Below are positions 59,110 through 64,000 of a stretch of 64,000 nt of DNA, piece by piece. A program made the translations under genes and the position numbers. Position 1 is the first letter of the stretch; each line of letters begins with the position of its first letter. The DNA lies in assembly GCF_000730385.1 (NCBI RefSeq), contig NZ_CP008849.1:1054001-1118000 (forward strand), in the 5' to 3' direction. The notes beneath the pieces are model-generated. The model was not told the DNA's origin. It saw nothing but the letters and a program-made list of their open reading frames with translations, and made no database searches. The stretch comes from Alteromonas australica. Its GTDB lineage: Bacteria > Pseudomonadota > Gammaproteobacteria > Enterobacterales > Alteromonadaceae.

Positions 59110-60470
59110 TGTTCTCTCGTTGGAATAAGCAAATTGCGCTGCAAAAACTGGTTCGCAATTGGCTTGCCCCACCGGCGGGCCAAGATTGGGTGCTAGAAGC
59201 AGAATGGGCGCGCATCATGCAAACCCCTGTCAAAGCACGAGGATTACTCTATTGTGTTGTTGGGGTTTTGTTTTTACTTGTCGTGTGGGCGTATTTTGCC
59301 GAAATTGACGAGGTCGCCAAGGGCGACGGCAAGGTCATTCCTTCACAACAGTTACAAGTTTTGCAGTCTTATGATGGTGGGATTGTGCAGGATATTTTGG
59401 TCTCTGAAGGGCAGCAGGTTAAGCGCGGACAAGTTTTATTGCGGGTGGATCCTACTCGTTATATATCTAGCCTTGAAGAAAACACCACGCAGTTTGGGGC
59501 GTTAGCGGCGAAGGTGCAACGCCTGCGCGCATTAACCCAGGGGAGTAATCTGCGGTTTGAAGAATCACTCGCAGAGCAAGCGCCAAACATCGTTGAAAAC
59601 GAGCGTAAGCTTTACAACTCAAACCTGGCTGAGTTAGATGAAGTGGCGGCAGGGTCGGACAGTCGAATTTTACAACGCCAGCAAGACGTTCAAGAAGAGC
59701 GCGCAAACTTATCTCAATATCAAAGTGTTCTTGAATTATCAAAAAAGGAACTGGCAGTTACCAAGCCTCTTCTTGCATCGGGCGCAGTGTCAGAAATAGA
59801 AATACTGCGGCTGGAGCGCCAAATTATTGAGTTGGAAGGGTCTATCGCCAAGTCAAAAGTCGCTATTGAGCGTGGACTATCGGCTATCGAAGAAGAGGTC
59901 ATAAAAAAAGAAGAAAGCCGTCTTCGTCTTATCAACAAATGGAATCAAGAGCTCACCGATGCGGTGGGTGAAATGGCCACGCTTCAACAATCTCAAACCA
60001 GTCTTGAAGATGTTGTTTCTCAAGCTGAACTGCGTTCGCCCATCAATGGCACAGTTCAGCGGTTACTGATTAATACGGTGGGAGGCGTTATTACCCCTGG
60101 CAGCGCAGTGGTTGAGTTAATTCCCCAGGACGATCAATTAATTGTGGAAGCGAAAGTATCACCCAAAGATATCGCATTTATTCGTGAAGGGCAGCCCGCC
60201 ATTTTAAAGTTTAGCGCCTACGATTTTACCATTTATGGTGGTATGTCTGCTGAAGTGCAACACATTAGTGCTGATGCCATCACCAACGAAAAAGATGAAA
60301 CCTACTACTTGGTGCGACTAGAAACGAAGCGCAGCATTGCCGATGAAGGCTTAGAAATTTTGCCTGGTATGATCGTACAAGTTGATATCCTTACTGGAAA
60401 GAAAACAGTTTTAAACTATATTTTGTCTCCGCTTTCCAACGTCACGTCTTCAGCATTAAGGGAACGATAA
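59109..60470 (+). CDS. HlyD-family membrane fusion protein, LapC-like
   Basis: 453 residues. One transmembrane helix near residues 39-60 (LLYCVVGVLFLLVVWAYFA) is followed by the biotinyl-lipoyl-like half 'VLQSYDGGIVQDILVSEGQQ', a long periplasmic coiled coil (about 120-310), the returning lipoyl half 'LRSPINGTVQRLLINTVGG' and a beta-barrel end. It links the ABC transporter in the inner membrane to the TolC channel. It overlaps lapB at TAATG; the next gene starts on the base after its stop. Confidence 0.94.
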   Translation: MFSRWNKQIALQKLVRNWLAPPAGQDWVLEAEWARIMQTPVKARGLLYCVVGVLFLLVVWAYFAEIDEVAKGDGKVIPSQQLQVLQSYDGGIVQDILVSEGQQVKRGQVLLRVDPTRYISSLEENTTQFGALAAKVQRLRALTQGSNLRFEESLAEQAPNIVENERKLYNSNLAELDEVAAGSDSRILQRQQDVQEERANLSQYQSVLELSKKELAVTKPLLASGAVSEIEILRLERQIIELEGSIAKSKVAIERGLSAIEEEVIKKEESRLRLINKWNQELTDAVGEMATLQQSQTSLEDVVSQAELRSPINGTVQRLLINTVGGVITPGSAVVELIPQDDQLIVEAKVSPKDIAFIREGQPAILKFSAYDFTIYGGMSAEVQHISADAITNEKDETYYLVRLETKRSIADEGLEILPGMIVQVDILTGKKTVLNYILSPLSNVTSSALRER

Positions 60471-61070
60471 ATGAAGCATTTCTTATTAGGGCCTACCGAA
60501 CAAAATATATCGTCTCATTACTCAGACTGGGTCACGTGTCAGCGTATTCAAGATGTTCACGCAACGCAAGGCGACATGATTTGGATTAGCACGCAGATTA
60601 ACGAGTGGAAACTAGCGCTTAACCAACTTCGAGAAAAAACGTCAAATTTAGTATTAATGACCTATCGTTACCATCGCCCAGAAATGCAAACCGCACTTCT
60701 TCTGGGGGCTAGAGCATACTGCCACGCGCTAAGTAGTGCGTCGTTACTAGAGTCGGTTAGACGGGTACTAGGAGAAGGAGGTTTGTGGCTACCTAGTGAA
60801 ATGTACGCCACAACACTTTCAGGCGTTTCTAAAACACTGAGCGTACATTCGGAAAACGTCCCTTTAGACACGCTGACAGCCAGGGAAAGAGATACCCTAA
60901 ATGGTATTTTGAGCGGGTTGAGCAACAAAGAAATAGCGCGTCAATTGGCAATTTCTGAGCGCACAGTAAAGGAACATGTGGGTACACTATTAAATAAGAT
61001 GGAGGCCAAAGATAGAATTGGCCTCTTACTGAAGTTAGGGGAGTTTAGTCATCTAAAAGATGTTCTATAA
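60471..61070 (+). CDS. LuxR-family regulator with degenerate receiver domain
   Basis: 199 residues. The C-terminal HTH (about 134-195) has 'LTARERDTLNGILSGLSNKE' and 'LAISERTVKEHV', a typical LuxR/FixJ helix-turn-helix. The N-terminal 120 residues follow the receiver fold but lack the phospho-accepting Asp (the 'DMIWISTQ' strand has Ser there) and the conserved Lys ('GARAYCHAL' has His). It may bind a ligand or another protein, like CsgD/VpsT, which are also LuxR-type biofilm regulators. No base lies between it and the preceding stop, so it belongs to the secretion operon and may autoregulate the adhesin locus. Its 3' end overlaps lapD by 26 bases on the other strand. Confidence 0.88.
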   Translation: MKHFLLGPTEQNISSHYSDWVTCQRIQDVHATQGDMIWISTQINEWKLALNQLREKTSNLVLMTYRYHRPEMQTALLLGARAYCHALSSASLLESVRRVLGEGGLWLPSEMYATTLSGVSKTLSVHSENVPLDTLTARERDTLNGILSGLSNKEIARQLAISERTVKEHVGTLLNKMEAKDRIGLLLKLGEFSHLKDVL

Positions 61071-62982
61071 TTTCAATGTGAGACACTACGCCGTCGATCC
61101 CCAATTCCACGAATAATTCTTGTGTATCTGAGCGCTTAATACCGTCCACATAAACCTTGATACCAAAGGTGTGAGCAAGCGAACAAAAGCCTCTAAGAAA
61201 CGCATGGTTGGCAGAGTTTTCGTCAATGTCAGCCATGAAAGCCGAATCGATTTTAACGTAATTGAGCCCCATCTCTTGAACACGCTTAAGCTGTGAAAAG
61301 GATTCTCCCACACGCTTGAGCCCAATTTGGCAACCTATTGCTTTGAGTGTAGAACTTAATAACTCGAATTCTCGGGGGTATCGCGTTGCGGTAGATTCTC
61401 GCACCTCAATGCATAATTGCTTCGCCGCGTCGCGGTTCATATTTAATTGAAAATACAACTGCGCCAATGTTTCCTGGTTTAATAAGAACTGTTCTGAACA
61501 TAAAAATGCGAATTTTGACGGTGTCTTACTGTTATTTATAGTGTTTAACAAGTGCACAAGCGTGGTAAGTTCTAGCTGGGGTAACAACCCTAAATAGCGC
61601 GCCCAGTGCGTGTAGTAACCACTTTTTCTTTGCTCCCCATCTATCTCGATACCTGCCCAGCTTTGGTAATGCACCAAGTGTCTGTCGACATCCAGCACTG
61701 GATAATTAAATGTTTCTACATCAGCGTGGTCAATCACGCTTTGCAGCATTTTTTGCCACCTCATTTCTTCTACATGGGAGGTATACACGCTAAGTGCCGA
61801 TTCAATGAACGGTTCCTCCTCATCCTCAAGTTCAGCTTCATCCACCATAGCGTCAAGTCGCATCAATGCGGTGGAATAGTCATCGTCCTCACGTAATTTC
61901 ACAACCGCTTGATACACTTTAGGGTCGCCTTTTTGGCATAGTTCACTAAGGCATGCACCATGAAGGGCTTCGGCAACCGTTTCAGCGTCATGTGTTTCAG
62001 TTAAAAGCACAGCTATTTCATTTTTCTGCAATCGAGCTACTCGGCTGTCGGTGAAGTGGTGGTGATGAAGATTTAAGCTCTCATTAATTTCTTTGATTAA
62101 GGACTGAAGACGTTTTTTCCGAGTTTCTGGCTTAGAGCGAAGAAACGCGTCTTTACCTCCAGAAAAGCGAATGAGAAATACGCAGTTAACGCCATCTGTA
62201 TCCCGAAAGGCCAGCTGCCCTTTTAAAATAGAAATAAAGTACTCGCGATTGGCGAGCCCAGACTCTTCATCAAACTGTGTTCTAAAGCGCATCAGATCTA
62301 AACGGGAATTTTCTTCGTTCATGATACGCTCGGAATTACGAGCAAGTTGGTTCATCGCTTTAACAACCCGCTTCAATTCAAGTGTACGAGGAATGCTAAG
62401 TTGCACAAAGCGCATCTTGCTAAACAGTTCAGCTTGTTCAACCACCCCGTCGAGGGGGCGCATAATAAGTCGAAGCGCCCAAGCCCCAATAAGTCCAGCG
62501 ATAAAGCCGACTATAGACAGCCCAACAATTAGGCGTAACGTCGCCCGCCACATCGCTGCTAGTGCAAATGAAGTATCTGTTTGTACAAATACGGAACCGT
62601 ACTGCCCCCAACCTTCACTCACTTGCGCCATACCTACATCTACTTCCGGGGTGAATAAACGGGCAAACCATCGGGGTGTATTTTCATCTAATTGCACGGG
62701 GTGAGTATACTGCGACACAATTTTCCCGTCGCTTTTCACGAGATATATCGACGCGTAATGCCCAATATCGAACTGGGACATAATAAAAAGGTCGAGGGTG
62801 TCGTGGTCTTTTTCTAGGTTACTTAGTGTCAACGCGAGCATGCTCGCATTGTCTAAATTTTTGGCGTAAAGTTGCTCTTCGACATAACGTTTAGTGGTAA
62901 AGCCGTGAATGGTTACACTGCCTGCAATGGCAACAAAGATAACGACTATAACAGCAAGCCATAACTCTTTTGTTATTGACAT
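61045..62982 (-). CDS. lapD: LapD-type c-di-GMP receptor (degenerate GGDEF-EAL)
   Basis: 645 residues. Two transmembrane helices (about 8-28 and 150-170) enclose a periplasmic LapD/MoxY-type domain; Trp125 in 'SEGWGQYGSVFVQ' matches the residue LapD of Pseudomonas fluorescens uses to hold LapG. A HAMP segment (about 170-230), a GGDEF domain (about 235-400) and an EAL domain (about 410-645) follow. Both lost catalytic motifs: 'RLQKNEIAVLL' replaces GGDEF, and the EAL tripeptide region reads 'HYQSWAGI'. It should bind rather than make or break c-di-GMP. GAGGAG precedes the ATG; seven bases separate it from lapG. Its 3' end overlaps the regulator gene. Confidence 0.93.
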   Translation of the reverse strand: MSITKELWLAVIVVIFVAIAGSVTIHGFTTKRYVEEQLYAKNLDNASMLALTLSNLEKDHDTLDLFIMSQFDIGHYASIYLVKSDGKIVSQYTHPVQLDENTPRWFARLFTPEVDVGMAQVSEGWGQYGSVFVQTDTSFALAAMWRATLRLIVGLSIVGFIAGLIGAWALRLIMRPLDGVVEQAELFSKMRFVQLSIPRTLELKRVVKAMNQLARNSERIMNEENSRLDLMRFRTQFDEESGLANREYFISILKGQLAFRDTDGVNCVFLIRFSGGKDAFLRSKPETRKKRLQSLIKEINESLNLHHHHFTDSRVARLQKNEIAVLLTETHDAETVAEALHGACLSELCQKGDPKVYQAVVKLREDDDYSTALMRLDAMVDEAELEDEEEPFIESALSVYTSHVEEMRWQKMLQSVIDHADVETFNYPVLDVDRHLVHYQSWAGIEIDGEQRKSGYYTHWARYLGLLPQLELTTLVHLLNTINNSKTPSKFAFLCSEQFLLNQETLAQLYFQLNMNRDAAKQLCIEVRESTATRYPREFELLSSTLKAIGCQIGLKRVGESFSQLKRVQEMGLNYVKIDSAFMADIDENSANHAFLRGFCSLAHTFGIKVYVDGIKRSDTQELFVELGIDGVVSHIEIIEHLLDD

Positions 62983-62989
62983 AGACTCC

Positions 62990-63670
62990 TCAGGACGGTC
63001 TTCTAATTCCTTCTTTCTTCATGCGCTCAATCACGTTGCGCCACCTGGATAGTCTACTGGTAGAAGTTGATACTTGTTTAGATTTCCCCGGTGCCCATAT
63101 ACCCGCGTCATTAAAACTAAATACGGGTATTAAATCGGTACGTTCGGCACCAGGTAAAATATCGGAAACAAGGCTGTCTAACACTAAAGGGTCTGATTCG
63201 GGTGTATCGTAATAACCCAACACCATATGCGCTTGCGTCACTCGGCTTCTACCAATCTTCGCTTTAACATAGATAAGACGAAGTTTAGTACTATCGATAC
63301 CTAAGTGTAGCAGAGCTACGTATTTTGCAATGGCATAATCCTCACAATCTCCGCGAGAATGACCAATTAATTCGGCTGGGGTTGCCCAATAGTCTTTTTG
63401 TTTGAATACAACGTCATCCGTTGCATATTGGATATGGGTGTCAAAAAATTGGTTGATACCTTCCAGTTGTGCGTTGACTGGCAGTCCATTTAGATTGCTC
63501 AATACAGTCTGCAACTGTTCTACGTGATTAGCTCTTTGGGCGCCGAATCTTTTTTCTACTTCCTGTTTTAAGATCGGAAACTCTATGGACAAGTGTTCCT
63601 TCACGTTTTGCCCAGTCACCATAAGAGCCAAAAATATTAATATATTTGACGCTATTACTGAAAAGGTCAT
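62990..63670 (-). CDS. lapG: LapG periplasmic transglutaminase-like cysteine protease
   Basis: 226 residues with an N-terminal hydrophobic signal or anchor (MTFSVIASNILIFLALMVTG). The catalytic triad is Cys109 in 'SRGDCEDYA', His148 in 'AHMVLGYY' and Asp165 in 'VLDSLVSD', as in LapG (BTLCP family). Asp108 and Glu110 flanking the Cys match the calcium-binding residues known in LapG. It cuts the adhesin's TAAG-type site when LapD releases it. First gene of a lapG-lapD unit; no clear ribosome binding site before the ATG. Confidence 0.94.
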   Translation of the reverse strand: MTFSVIASNILIFLALMVTGQNVKEHLSIEFPILKQEVEKRFGAQRANHVEQLQTVLSNLNGLPVNAQLEGINQFFDTHIQYATDDVVFKQKDYWATPAELIGHSRGDCEDYAIAKYVALLHLGIDSTKLRLIYVKAKIGRSRVTQAHMVLGYYDTPESDPLVLDSLVSDILPGAERTDLIPVFSFNDAGIWAPGKSKQVSTSTSRLSRWRNVIERMKKEGIRRPS

Positions 63671-63734
63671 GTGATTTGTTGTTTATTATTATACGAAAGT
63701 ATAAGTACCATACCGAGAGTATCTACTTAAATAT

Positions 63735-63750
63735 GTATAAATCTTTATAC
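63735..63750. repeat. AT-rich inverted repeat upstream of lapG
   Basis: GTATAAA-TC-TTTATAC is a perfect 7-base inverted repeat in a 155-base spacer rich in GTATA/TATAC motifs. A TATAAT-like -10 on the minus strand lies at 63688-63693. Confidence 0.5.
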
Positions 63751-63825
63751 TTATGTATAGGTATACCACGGCCTGCTGATTAAACCAACCGTGAAATACG
63801 AAAGGGGCATGTGTTGAGTTCGGCG

Positions 63826-64000
63826 TTATTTTTTTATAACGAAGTCGTTCTCTTGAATGTTAATGATGACGTTAGCGTCTTTATGGCGAACTTGTGCAGA
63901 ATTGCTATACGCCGATTCAACGATAAAAACTCCCGGATAAATATTATATTGTAAGTAGGTTTCGCCACGACCATCTGTAAATTGCCGTGTTTGATAAATA
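63826..64000 (-). CDS. C-terminal end of an unidentified protein (partial)
   Basis: An open minus-strand frame enters from the right edge and stops with TAA at 63826-63828. The visible 57 residues include 'TDGRGETYLQYNIYPGVF' and 'VIINIQENDFVIKK'. The pattern suggests a beta-rich extracytoplasmic domain. No family can be assigned. Confidence 0.55.
   Translation of the reverse strand, partial: IYQTRQFTDGRGETYLQYNIYPGVFIVESAYSNSAQVRHKDANVIINIQENDFVIKK

Overview
The window looks like chromosome of a marine gammaproteobacterium of the Alteromonadaceae (Alteromonas-like). The basis is gene order (dapD-glnD-map against rpsB-tsf-pyrH-frr-uppS-cdsA-dxr-rseP-bamA-skp-fabZ-lpxA-lpxB-rnhB-dnaE-accA-tilS), the YqcC-TruC-YqcA trio, the DUF3301/DUF3549 pair and moderate GC. 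I assign the family by inference, without a database search. No insertion sequence, prophage, integrase, CRISPR array or rRNA operon is visible.

Region 1 (1-3.1 kb): the partial DUF3301 gene and the DUF3549 gene lie on the minus strand, facing away from yqcC-truC-yqcA. A bidirectional terminator follows. Region 2 (3.1-7.7 kb, minus): dapD and glnD are coupled by a 4-base overlap, and map has a GTG start. Region 3 (7.8-27.6 kb, plus) is a long housekeeping run for translation, nucleotide and isoprenoid precursors, phospholipid, envelope protease, outer-membrane assembly, lipid A, replication, fatty-acid synthesis and tRNA-Ile lysidinylation. lpxD is absent from its usual place between skp and fabZ; a strong hairpin stands there instead. 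Region 4 (27.7-39 kb) is mixed: a diguanylate cyclase, a CPA2 antiporter, a PspB-like membrane protein, tadA, an unlisted small basic ORF, mltF, purL, a small secreted or membrane peptide, an Smr-domain protein and tRNA-Arg(CCT).

Region 5 (39.2-63.7 kb) is the most distinctive part: a complete c-di-GMP-controlled, LapA/BpfA-type giant adhesin system. A 5173-residue repeat adhesin (minus strand) is divergent from a type I secretion operon. That operon encodes a TolC protein fused to TSP3-like and OmpA domains, a LapB-like ABC transporter, a LapC-like membrane fusion protein and a LuxR-type regulator with a degenerate receiver. Facing it are lapG (periplasmic protease) and lapD (inner-membrane c-di-GMP receptor). 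The adhesin carries a TAAG LapG-type site after its N-terminal retention module. It shows no RTX nonapeptide block; near the C-terminus it has two duplicated modules, each with a canonical EF-hand loop. The expected working order, from knowledge of Lap systems, is secretion and retention by the N-terminal plug while LapD with c-di-GMP sequesters LapG, then release by LapG cleavage when c-di-GMP falls. The window ends inside an unidentified minus-strand gene.
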